This document shows positions 56,725 to 64,000 of a stretch of 64,000 nucleotides of DNA, piece by piece. Within the stretch, counting starts at the first letter, position 1. Each line of letters begins with the position of its first letter. The DNA comes from Bacteroides thetaiotaomicron VPI-5482 (GTDB lineage Bacteria; Bacteroidota; Bacteroidia; Bacteroidales; Bacteroidaceae): assembly GCF_000011065.1 (NCBI RefSeq), contig NC_004663.1:6014001-6078000 (forward strand), read 5' to 3'. Position numbers and translations under genes: made by a program. The notes beneath the pieces were generated by a model. That model did no database searches and was not told where the DNA came from. It saw only the letters and a list, made by a program, of their open reading frames with translations.

Positions 56725-57945
56725 TTAATGTTTTACATAAATATGGATAATTCCATCTGATTTTTCTATTCTTGCCGGGACAGTCCGTATTAGTGTCTGA
56801 AGAACTTCGTCAAGATCTTCTTTCAAATCTAGTTTACCACTGCAGGTAATGGTCTTCAATGGACTGTCTATCATGATCTTTTTGCCATAGTAATCGCTGA
56901 GTTTTGTAGCAATGTCTTTTAGTTTTTCTGTTTGGAAGAGGTAAAAACCATCTTTCCAGGCGATATATTTTTGTACGTCTACCGATTGGATATGGATGCC
57001 TTCCTGTTCATTATAACTTAATAAGTTATTGGGAGAAAGTGTCTTACTTTCATTTTTGCTGGTTTTTACTTTTATTTTACCACTTACTAATACAACACTT
57101 TGCGTTTGTTTATTTTCATAAGCACTGACGTTGAATGTGGTGCCTAATACTTGAATGTCCATTTGGCTTGTTTTCACGATGAATGGCCGGTTCGGGTCAT
57201 GAGATACACTGAGGAAAGCTTCCCCCTCTATATATATTTCTCGTTTGTGTTGTTTAAATTCCACAGGATAAACGATTCTTGAGTTAGCGCTTAACCAAAT
57301 ACATGTACCATCGGTGAAAGTGATAGATGAACGTTTACCGGCAGGTACGATTAATTGATTATAAATATTAGTCTTTTCCTTGTCATCAGTTTCTTGAATA
57401 ATGGTTTGGGAGTTTACATTAATCTTGCCCTGATGATCATATTGTAATTGACTTTCTTTTCCATCAATATCTATCTGTTTTTTTTTCGAAAGTACGAGTT
57501 GGATATTATCAGTAGGAGTAGCGTTCGGCCTTTTTACAGCTGTTATTTCCAGTTCCGTTTTTTCTTGCATAATGCTGAGTTGTGATTGAAAATACCATGC
57601 CGAACAGAGTATAAGAGCTAAACTGGCGGCAACTAATATACTATGATTAATAAAAAGAATTTTCTTTTTTCGTTGTTTTTCTATATTGTTGAGTCTGGAA
57701 ATATTCTTCCACACTGTTTCTACTTCGTTTTGCGGTAAGTGTGAAACAGGAATGTGTCGAATATCATGCAGAAAAGAACGTGCTATTTTTATTTCTTTTG
57801 CTAATGCTTTATCTTTTTGCTGCATCGTTTCCCAAAAAGCGATACTTTCTGGGCTGGGATGCTGCTCAGACTCCAAAAAGTAGAAATCATTGAGTAGTTG
57901 ATCTGCAGAGTAGTGAGTATATTTGTTTTTAATGTCCATTTTCAA
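56725..57945 (-). CDS. FecR-family anti-sigma factor
   Basis: A 406-residue anti-sigma factor. The N-terminal cytoplasmic part, a membrane helix around 105-122 (FINHSILVAASLALILCSAWY) and a periplasmic FecR domain (KRSSITFTDGTCIWLSANSR, EAFLSVSHDPNRPFIVKTSQ) are visible, with a C-terminal DUF4974-like region (DIATKLSDYYGKKIMIDSPL). It would hold the ECF sigma encoded upstream until the STN domain of the SusC protein signals substrate. Confidence 0.93.
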   Translation of the reverse strand: MKMDIKNKYTHYSADQLLNDFYFLESEQHPSPESIAFWETMQQKDKALAKEIKIARSFLHDIRHIPVSHLPQNEVETVWKNISRLNNIEKQRKKKILFINHSILVAASLALILCSAWYFQSQLSIMQEKTELEITAVKRPNATPTDNIQLVLSKKKQIDIDGKESQLQYDHQGKINVNSQTIIQETDDKEKTNIYNQLIVPAGKRSSITFTDGTCIWLSANSRIVYPVEFKQHKREIYIEGEAFLSVSHDPNRPFIVKTSQMDIQVLGTTFNVSAYENKQTQSVVLVSGKIKVKTSKNESKTLSPNNLLSYNEQEGIHIQSVDVQKYIAWKDGFYLFQTEKLKDIATKLSDYYGKKIMIDSPLKTITCSGKLDLKEDLDEVLQTLIRTVPARIEKSDGIIHIYVKH

Positions 57946-58021
57946 TGTTGATTTATCTTAGGACAATCTCAATTGACAAATCTACTCAACTGCTCTTTAT
58001 TTTTTTTGAGATTTTTATTTT

Positions 58022-58645
58022 TTAGTGTAAATAGGTCAGTTGATGGAGTATTAACATCCATATTCCAGTGACTCCATAGGCTTCTCTTATTTTTTGTAGA
58101 GAGCGTTGCAAAAGGTTATAAGCCGATTGGTAATTGAGCCCCATTATCTGGCAAATATCATCGTAACTCAGTTCTTCTATAAAGCGGTAATAAATAACTT
58201 CCCGTTGTCTGGGAGTCAGGATTTTCATCATTCTTTTAATATTATTCATTTCTTCATGCCGGGCTTCCTGATCAATGAATTCGTTTTTAACAGTAAGCTG
58301 CTCTTCTGTTTGGTATAAACTGAAAGCATAGTTTTTTTGCAATCGTTCTTGATTGAAAGTATTATAGATGTTATTTTTTAAAGCAATCATTAAATATACT
58401 TTAGGATTTTGAGGTACAGTAAGTTTCTTTTTGGCTTTATATATCTTTACGAATACGTCCTGAATGCAGTCTTTCACTATTTCAGAATCAGGAGTGATTT
58501 GTAAGCCATAATTATAGAGCACTTGGATGTAATGAGTATATATCCAGCTGTATGCCTGGTCATCTCCTTCTAAAAATAACTTCCATTTGATATAACTTTC
58601 GTCTTGAGTGAACATAGAATTATTACTTAAATTTGCCTGTCGCAT
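58022..58645 (-). CDS. ECF-type RNA polymerase sigma-70 factor
   Basis: A 207-residue ECF sigma (MFTQDESYIKWKLFLEGDDQ, IYTHYIQVLYNYGLQITPDS for region 2; TPRQREVIYYRFIEELSYDD then ICQIMGLNYQSAYNLLQRSL for region 4). It presumably directs transcription of the susC gene cluster when released by FecR. Start uncertain: the ATG at 58645 is only about 11 bp from the predicted start of transcription, and the ATG at 58615 is possible. Confidence 0.93.
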   Translation of the reverse strand: MRQANLSNNSMFTQDESYIKWKLFLEGDDQAYSWIYTHYIQVLYNYGLQITPDSEIVKDCIQDVFVKIYKAKKKLTVPQNPKVYLMIALKNNIYNTFNQERLQKNYAFSLYQTEEQLTVKNEFIDQEARHEEMNNIKRMMKILTPRQREVIYYRFIEELSYDDICQIMGLNYQSAYNLLQRSLQKIREAYGVTGIWMLILHQLTYLH

Positions 58646-58660
58646 TACACAATGAAAGCA

Positions 58661-58668
58661 AAGATAGT
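58661..58668 (-). promoter_or_regulatory. -7 promoter box for the ECF sigma gene
   Basis: Minus-strand TATCTTTG, a full match to TAnnTTTG, 16 bp before the 58645 start. Confidence 0.6.
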
Positions 58669-58783
58669 ATTAAAAAATAATAATAAAAGATTTATGTTTA
58701 ATAATTCTTTTCTGAAGAAATTCTTTATATCTCGAAGGAGACGTTAAATATTTAAGGTTCTATGTGTATCATTTTATAGTATT

Positions 58784-58807
58784 CCCTCTACAAAATACTG
58801 TAGAGGG
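58784..58807. terminator. Hairpin after the phosphate transporter gene
   Basis: CCCTCTACA and TGTAGAGGG form a perfect 9-bp stem with a 6-nt loop. No good T-run follows on the minus strand, so it may be a weak terminator or an RNA-stabilising hairpin. The remaining gap to the sigma gene is empty. Confidence 0.45.
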
Positions 58808-58866
58808 ATGTTAAGAGTAGCTATTTTTCTTGTTTAAATTTCGAGTTGTTTCCCTTGAAGCAGAAT

Positions 58867-59886
58867 TTATTTCAGGAACAGAGAAACTACACAATAAATA
58901 CATGCAGCTAGGAGTCCACTGACAGGGATAGTAAGTACCCACGCAGTCATGAGGCTTTTAGTCACCCCCCAGCGAACAGCGGATAAACGTTTGGTTGCTC
59001 CGACACCAATGATTGCTCCGGTAATTGTATGAGTCGTACTAACAGGTATTTTCAGCATTTCGGTGATATAAAGAGTAAAAGCACCTGCGGTTTCGGCAAC
59101 CATACCTTCCAATGGAGTAACTTTAGTGATTCTGGTTCCCATCGTTTTTACGATTTTCCATCCTCCGGACATCGTTCCCAGTGAGATAGCAGTAAAACAG
59201 GAGAACGCTACCCAGTCCGGCAGATCAGAAATACTGTTTATTCCCATTCCCAGACCCATAGAGTGGGCAGCTATCATTGCGGCGGCGATAATACCCATTA
59301 CCTTCTGCGAGTCATTCAGACCATGTCCTACACTGAACATGGCGGAAGAAACCAACTGTAATCTCTTGAACCACATTTCAGCGGTATGCGGATTTGTACG
59401 TCGGCAGATATAGAGCACAAGTAGAGTAAATCCGAAAGCGATAATCATACCGATAAATGGAGCCAGGAAGATAAAAGCGGCAATCTTAAGAATGATATTG
59501 AGCTGAATAGCTTCAAAGCCGTTTGCCATGATAGCAGCTCCTGCGAAACCACCTATAAGCGTATGGGAGGAAGAAGACGGGATACCCTTCCACCAGGTAA
59601 TCAGATTCCAGAAAATAGCGGCAATAATGCCCGCCAGGATAATAGGCAGCGTGATGTATTGTTCAACAACTGTCTTTGACACAGTGTTTGCTATGCCAAA
59701 GCCCCCTATAATGTATTTGGCTATGAAGAACGCAACGAAGTTAAAGAATGCTGCCCACAATACCGCTTGAAAAGGAGTCAGTACTTTAGTCGATACGATG
59801 GTAGCGATCGAGTTTGCTGCGTCATGAAAGCCATTGATATAATCGAATATCAGAGCTAGTATAATGATAGTCACTAATAATTCCAT
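58867..59886 (-). CDS. PiT-family inorganic phosphate transporter
   Basis: A 339-residue inner-membrane protein of the PiT family. The conserved GxNDxAN motif appears as INGFHDAANSIATIVSTKVL near the N-terminus (about 18-37) and VGHGLNDSQKVMG in the second half, the signatures of the inverted repeat. It probably takes up phosphate. The DUF47 gene precedes it by 16 bp in transcription order, the usual PiT-DUF47 pairing. Confidence 0.93.
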   Translation of the reverse strand: MELLVTIIILALIFDYINGFHDAANSIATIVSTKVLTPFQAVLWAAFFNFVAFFIAKYIIGGFGIANTVSKTVVEQYITLPIILAGIIAAIFWNLITWWKGIPSSSSHTLIGGFAGAAIMANGFEAIQLNIILKIAAFIFLAPFIGMIIAFGFTLLVLYICRRTNPHTAEMWFKRLQLVSSAMFSVGHGLNDSQKVMGIIAAAMIAAHSMGLGMGINSISDLPDWVAFSCFTAISLGTMSGGWKIVKTMGTRITKVTPLEGMVAETAGAFTLYITEMLKIPVSTTHTITGAIIGVGATKRLSAVRWGVTKSLMTAWVLTIPVSGLLAACIYCVVSLFLK

Positions 59887-59902
59887 GTGTCTTGCTCTGC
59901 TT

Positions 59903-60550
59903 TTATGAATACTTTACGATCAGGTTTTTTAATATTTTCCCTACATGTTCTGCTGCATCGGTTGTCTTTTCCAGTTCATGCATGATTTCTTTTATTTTAA
60001 TCAGTTCGATACAGTCTTTTTCTTCTTCAAAGAGTTTGGTGATAAAAAGCTCGTATACGTCATCTGCCTGATTTTCTATATCGTGTAATTGGGTGCAATA
60101 GTCGCGTAATGGCTTTGGATTTTTGCGGAAAGTCTCCAGTTCATCCATGGCTTTACCTATATTGATAGCCTCCTCGTGAATCAGACGGCTCAGTTCTTTG
60201 CCACTTTCGGAAATAGGGCGAGGATTATAGATTACAATACGCTTGGCGCTACTGTTGATTCCGTCGATAACATCATCCATGCAGGAAGCCAAGTCGTGAA
60301 TATCTTCACGGTCGAAGGGGGTGATAAATGTCGTACTTAACTCGTCAAAGATTAAATGAGTCAATCTGTCACCTTCACGTTCCATGTCTTTAATTTGTTT
60401 GTAGTAATCTGCTCTTTCTGTGGGCAGATCATGTTCCATACTTTCAACAAGTAGAACGGATGAGGCAGATAAAACATCTGATAACTGCTTCAGTAGAGGA
60501 AAGAACTTTGGTTCTTTGGGCGTAAATTTACTAAAAAAAGAATTTTTCAT
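59903..60550 (-). CDS. DUF47 (PhoU-like) protein, partner of PiT transporter
   Basis: A 215-residue helical protein of the DUF47/PhoU-like family. Characteristic are KDMEREGDRLTHLIFDELST, TPFDREDIHDLASCMDDVID and LHDIENQADDVYELF, with repeated acidic/Asp motifs that coordinate metal in PhoU-like folds. Such proteins accompany PiT transporters and influence phosphate uptake. Confidence 0.92.
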   Translation of the reverse strand: MKNSFFSKFTPKEPKFFPLLKQLSDVLSASSVLLVESMEHDLPTERADYYKQIKDMEREGDRLTHLIFDELSTTFITPFDREDIHDLASCMDDVIDGINSSAKRIVIYNPRPISESGKELSRLIHEEAINIGKAMDELETFRKNPKPLRDYCTQLHDIENQADDVYELFITKLFEEEKDCIELIKIKEIMHELEKTTDAAEHVGKILKNLIVKYS

Positions 60551-60629
60551 AAATATGAGTACATTAAATTGTTTTTGAGATGTTTAATTTGATGGCCGTT
60601 GTTATTAATAAACAAATGAATAAAGTTTT

Positions 60630-61271
60630 TTATTGCTTCGATCCTAACTTCGCTCGTAATATTTCTATTATTGCAGGCAATATTGAAATAAATATAATAG
60701 CGATAATCAAGAGTTTAAGATTTTCCTGTACGAACGGCAGATCGCCAAAGAAGTAGCCTGCATAGCAAAATAAAACTACCCATATAGCTCCACCTATCAA
60801 ATTGTAGATCATAAAATAATAGTAATGCATTTTTCCCATTCCGGCTATAAATGGAGCAAAAGTGCGGACGATAGGCACAAAGCGGGCGAGAATAATCGTT
60901 TTCCCACCATATTTTTTATAAAATTCATGCGTTTTATCAAGATAACTTTGTTTGAATATCCTGGAATTGGGATTATGAAAAAGTTTGCGTCCGAAAAAAT
61001 GTCCGATCATGTAGTTGCAGGAGTCACCTAATACGGCTGCTGCAAATAAGATTAAAACAAGAATATGGATATCGATCGGCATACCGGGTAATGCGGAAAT
61101 GGCTCCTGCAACGAAAAGTAAAGAATCACCAGGAAGAAAGGGAGTGACTACAAGCCCGGTTTCGCAAAATATAATGATGAATAGGATAGCATATGCCCAA
61201 GTATGGTAATCCTGCACTATATTAATCATGTATTGATCAATGTGGAGAATAAAGTCTAATATAAATTCCAT
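60630..61271 (-). CDS. DedA-family membrane protein
   Basis: A 213-residue polytopic inner-membrane protein. [37 protein letters not shown], and [20 protein letters not shown] are the DedA/SNARE-associated (VTT) signatures. DedA proteins are implicated in undecaprenyl or phospholipid flipping; the Bacteroides substrate is not known. It is separate from the PiT pair by 79 bp. Confidence 0.92.
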   Translation of the reverse strand: MEFILDFILHIDQYMINIVQDYHTWAYAILFIIIFCETGLVVTPFLPGDSLLFVAGAISALPGMPIDIHILVLILFAAAVLGDSCNYMIGHFFGRKLFHNPNSRIFKQSYLDKTHEFYKKYGGKTIILARFVPIVRTFAPFIAGMGKMHYYYFMIYNLIGGAIWVVLFCYAGYFFGDLPFVQENLKLLIIAIIFISILPAIIEILRAKLGSKQ

Positions 61272-61421
61272 TATATATCAAGTTATTAATATGTAAAAGT
61301 GAAATCGTATGCATATTCCCGGCAATGGAAAAGACTCTTCTTGCTTTCTTGCCTTGAATATAAAGAGATAAAATGGGCATGAAGATACACTCATCTCATC
61401 CCATAGAAGGAAAAGAGATAT

Positions 61422-61862
61422 TTAAATAAGTATTCGTCCTAGTGTATAGACGTAATATCTATATGAGAATTTGGTGAGATTTGTGTAGTAGGGGAGACCA
61501 GTCCATTTTTCTTTCGGAAATTGATATTTTAAGGAACTTAGTATCCGAATTGTAACGGAAGAAACGTTGAATCTTAGAATTTTGGAAAGAGAAGTGGTAC
61601 GGGATAAAAGTGAGTTTCCTAAAATACCATCGGCAATGTTGCAATCATATTTTCCATCATATTTCCCTTCTTGGAAGGAGTTGTTTTCTTTACCGGATTG
61701 TTTGACTACAGCTTTGGATCGGTAACTCTGTGACTTATTATGGGATTGTATAGTGGTAGTACCGGCCTCTGTCCGGAACTCCTGTAATTCTTTATCGGGC
61801 ACTAAATTGCATCCCCATATCAGAAATATACCAAATAATATACAGAAAATGTATTTCGCCAT
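61422..61862 (-). CDS. Small hypothetical lipoprotein
   Basis: A 146-residue protein with a typical lipoprotein signal (MAKYIFCILFGIFLIWGC, lipobox LIWGC) followed by a low-complexity region rich in Ser, Lys, Gln and Asn. I recognise no domain. A -7 box at 61871-61878 lies so close to the ATG that the leader would be almost absent. Confidence 0.55.
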   Translation of the reverse strand: MAKYIFCILFGIFLIWGCNLVPDKELQEFRTEAGTTTIQSHNKSQSYRSKAVVKQSGKENNSFQEGKYDGKYDCNIADGILGNSLLSRTTSLSKILRFNVSSVTIRILSSLKYQFPKEKWTGLPYYTNLTKFSYRYYVYTLGRILI

Positions 61863-61870
61863 AACAGTCG

Positions 61871-61878
61871 CAAATGTA
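61871..61878 (-). promoter_or_regulatory. -7 promoter box next to the small lipoprotein gene
   Basis: Minus-strand TACATTTG, a match to TAnnTTTG, ending 9 bp before the ATG at 61862. Confidence 0.4.
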
Positions 61879-61973
61879 GAAACTATTTTTATAAGAAATA
61901 CATATTCGAAAGTATAATTAACAATTAGATTTGGGCTCCGGGGAACTGGAATCTAATGGTAATATCTTCTTCT

Positions 61974-62411
61974 TTATTTGTTTGATATGAGTTTCATCGG
62001 AGTATAACTGATTCCGTTTGTTTGTTGCCTGTCGTTTGTTTTTTCAAATCCCAGAGATTCGTAAAACCTGATAGCGTATGTAGATGAGTTTACAGTTATT
62101 TCATTTGCCGGACAATCACATTGGGAATAGTCAAACAGTTGCTTGCCTATCCCTTTTCTATGGAATTCCTTTTTGATGAAAAACAAAGAAATGTGTTTGC
62201 CCTCATTCTTGGTTCCCATAATACCTATTAGTTTATTTTCTTCGAAAGCTCCATAAATGCAGAGTTCATTCATCAATTTATCGTTGAATATAAAACTTTT
62301 GAAACTCTCAAGACCTTCGTCTTCGAAATCATCCTGACCACATTGCAAGTATACTTCTAATGCTAAAGTTGTCGCCTGCTGAAATTCTGCTTTATCTAAT
62401 TTGCGTATCAT
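61974..62411 (-). CDS. GNAT-family N-acetyltransferase
   Basis: A 145-residue single-domain GNAT protein. The acetyl-CoA binding motif A is in FFIKKEFHRKGIGKQLFDYS (about 75-94), and ITVNSSTYAIRFYESLGFEK supplies the C-terminal motif B (YESLGFEK). The substrate cannot be predicted. It is an isolated gene. Confidence 0.9.
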   Translation of the reverse strand: MIRKLDKAEFQQATTLALEVYLQCGQDDFEDEGLESFKSFIFNDKLMNELCIYGAFEENKLIGIMGTKNEGKHISLFFIKKEFHRKGIGKQLFDYSQCDCPANEITVNSSTYAIRFYESLGFEKTNDRQQTNGISYTPMKLISNK

Positions 62412-62550
62412 AATTAATCATTTGTTGAGAATATAATTTTTGTCTGTCGGGCAAGATACTGATTTTTTTTATTTCAGACAATAGGGTATTTGCAGATTGA
62501 ACGATCTTATTTATAGAAGCAGGAATTATTTACTTTAAAACTTTATTAAG

Positions 62551-63807
62551 ATGAAAAAGTCAGTTATACTTTTGGTTGGATGGTTATTAGCTTTTCTATG
62601 GATAGGGAGTGCTGATATATGGGCGCAGGATGCAGGAGATTATTTCACGATTGTCGGAATGGTGAAGGATAAGCAAAATAAGAGAACACTTGAAAACGTG
62701 AATGTATCTGTGCAAGGAAGTAATATCGGTACGGTGACAAATGCAGAGGGAGAGTTTGCTCTGAAAGTCAGGAAAGAAGAAGTGCCGCGAGAGTTGGAAA
62801 TCTCTCACATAGGCTATATCAATAGTCATGTATCTTTAGATAAGAATAATTCTTCTAAATTGACGGTCTGGATGATACCTCATACTAACCAGTTGAATGA
62901 AGTGGTCGTTTATGCCAATAATCCGCGTACAATTATAGAAAAGGCGATTGAGAAGATTCCGGTAAATTATAGTGCCAACCGGAATATGCTTACCAGCTTC
63001 TATCGGGAGACTGTGCAGAAAGGGCGCCGTTATATCAGTGTATCGGAAGCTGTACTTGATGTGTCGAAAACAGCATACACCAATCGCACTACGGATTATG
63101 ATAAACTACAGGTTCTGAAAGGACGCCGTCTGCTAAGTCAGAAAGTTAGTGATACATTGGCAGTAAAGGTTATGGGTGGTCCTAATATATCTGTAGTTTT
63201 GGATATCGTAAAGAATAAAGAGGCGCTGCTGGAACCAGAAGAATTGAACAACTATGAGTTCTGGATGGCTGAATCGGCATTGATCGATAACCGGATACAA
63301 TATGTTATTAATTTCCGTCCGAGAGTTCTTTTACCATATGCGCTGTTTCATGGGAAATTGTATGTAGATTGTGATAAGCTGTCGTTTACACGTATCGAGA
63401 TGAATCTGGATATGCAGAATAAATCGAAAGCAATTGCTGCTATTCTTCATCAGAAACCATTTGGACTGAGATTCAAACCGCAAGAGTTATCTTTTCTGAT
63501 AACCTATAAAACGATAGATGGAAGGACTTATCTGAATTATATCCGCAATGATATTCGTTTTAAATGCGACTGGAAACGGAGGCTTTTCTCTACGAGCTAT
63601 GCAGTAACCTCAGAAATGGTGGTGACAGATCGGAGGGAGAGTCCGTCCGAGATAATTCCGCGGAATAAAGTATTTACCTCCAATCAGATTTTCTATGATA
63701 AAGTCGGAAATTACTGGAGTGAAGACTTCTGGGGAAATTATAATATCATAGCACCTACGGAGTCTCTGGAACATGCTGTCGATAAATTGAAAAAGCAATC
63801 TAATTAA
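62551..63807 (+). CDS. CarboxypepD_reg-domain outer-envelope protein
   Basis: A 418-residue exported protein with a signal peptide (MKKSVILLVGWLLAFLWIGS). About 32-108 form a CarboxypepD_reg-like domain (GMVKDKQNKRTLENVNVSVQ, SNIGTVTNAEGEFALKVRK, ISHIGYINSHVSL). The rest is beta-rich with RTIIEKAIEKIPVNYSANRN and resembles DUF5686-type outer-membrane proteins but lacks the long barrel. It precedes an ECF sigma gene, so it may be a cell-envelope maintenance protein. Confidence 0.8.
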   Translation: MKKSVILLVGWLLAFLWIGSADIWAQDAGDYFTIVGMVKDKQNKRTLENVNVSVQGSNIGTVTNAEGEFALKVRKEEVPRELEISHIGYINSHVSLDKNNSSKLTVWMIPHTNQLNEVVVYANNPRTIIEKAIEKIPVNYSANRNMLTSFYRETVQKGRRYISVSEAVLDVSKTAYTNRTTDYDKLQVLKGRRLLSQKVSDTLAVKVMGGPNISVVLDIVKNKEALLEPEELNNYEFWMAESALIDNRIQYVINFRPRVLLPYALFHGKLYVDCDKLSFTRIEMNLDMQNKSKAIAAILHQKPFGLRFKPQELSFLITYKTIDGRTYLNYIRNDIRFKCDWKRRLFSTSYAVTSEMVVTDRRESPSEIIPRNKVFTSNQIFYDKVGNYWSEDFWGNYNIIAPTESLEHAVDKLKKQSN

Positions 63808-63824
63808 AATCAGAATTGTTTTCT

Positions 63825-63832
63825 TATATTTG
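63825..63832 (+). promoter_or_regulatory. -7 promoter box for the terminal ECF sigma gene
   Basis: TATATTTG, a full match to TAnnTTTG, 26 bp before the ATG at 63858. Confidence 0.6.
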
Positions 63833-63857
63833 GGAACAATCGTAAAATGATAGAAGT

Positions 63858-64000
63858 ATGCTGAATGAACTGCTCATACTGACAAAAATAAAGGCAGGTG
63901 ACATAAAAGCGTTTGAGGAACTATTTCGCTGTTACTATTCTCCCTTGTGTTGGTATGCGGCAAGCATTACCGGACGGATGGAGGTGGCTGAGGAAATTGT
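63858..64000 (+). CDS. ECF-type sigma factor, 3' end outside window
   Basis: The frame MLNELLILTKIKAGDIKAFE then ELFRCYYSPLCWYAASITG, VAEEIV is region 2 of an ECF sigma factor of the FecI type (G-D-x-x-AFEELF...YYxxL...A). It runs past base 64000. A -7 box at 63825-63832 precedes it. A second sigma/anti-sigma locus probably begins here. Confidence 0.85.
   Translation, partial: MLNELLILTKIKAGDIKAFEELFRCYYSPLCWYAASITGRMEVAEEI

Overview
The window is chromosomal DNA of a Bacteroides species. The evidence is a SusC/SusD glycan-utilisation locus controlled by an ECF sigma/FecR pair, BACON-domain and DUF4988 lipoproteins, an HU protein with a helical tail, a carboxynorspermidine dehydrogenase-like enzyme, and many copies of the Bacteroidales -7 promoter box TAnnTTTG. 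I cannot name the species from sequence alone.

Layout. 1-7.2 kb is core: yajC (cut by the window edge), a YbbR-domain protein, coaE, a DUF5606 protein, a small hypothetical, clpB (minus strand), a conserved unknown and a LysR regulator. 7.2-20.4 kb is an AT-rich accessory block between that LysR gene and a YeiH-type transporter. It holds an AAA-ATPase/PD-(D/E)XK protein, an HU-like protein, a run of TATCTCTCAT repeats, a probable structured non-coding RNA (about 10348-10665), a compact operon of an Hsp70-like protein with a helical-repeat tail, a small SF1 helicase and an unrecognised protein, then two surface lipoproteins and two small genes. 20.5-29 kb is core again: yeiH, recA-bcp-carboxynorspermidine dehydrogenase, a secreted unknown, a double META-domain lipoprotein and dnaK.

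28.9-48.1 kb is an integrative mobilizable element of about 19.2 kb inserted exactly at the 3' end of dnaK. A 17-bp direct repeat (28935-28951 and 48104-48120) marks the ends, and the last dnaK codons are restored by the element. It carries an HTH protein, a tyrosine integrase, VirE_N/PriCT/DUF3987 replication genes, MobC and relaxase genes with a candidate oriT, and cargo. The cargo is a phase-variable modification/defence locus: an Mpi-type serine invertase, two silent C-terminal methyltransferase cassettes, a full-length Eco57I/PglX-like methyltransferase on the opposite strand, and a PLD-SNF2 helicase. A 46-bp inverted repeat lets the expressed methyltransferase exchange its catalytic NPPY motif and specificity domain with a silent cassette. 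A membrane coiled-coil protein and an AlbA_2 (Schlafen-type) protein complete the cargo.

48.2-58.7 kb is a minus-strand polysaccharide utilisation locus: ECF sigma, FecR, SusC with STN domain, SusD, a DUF1735/discoidin lipoprotein and a serine-type sulfatase, which suggests a sulfated glycan as substrate. 58.8-64 kb holds a PiT phosphate transporter with its DUF47 partner, a DedA protein, a small lipoprotein, a GNAT acetyltransferase, a CarboxypepD_reg protein and the start of another ECF sigma gene.

The strongest candidates for undescribed biology are the Hsp70/SF1 helicase/unknown operon with the structured RNA before it, and the invertible methyltransferase locus carried by the dnaK-integrated element.
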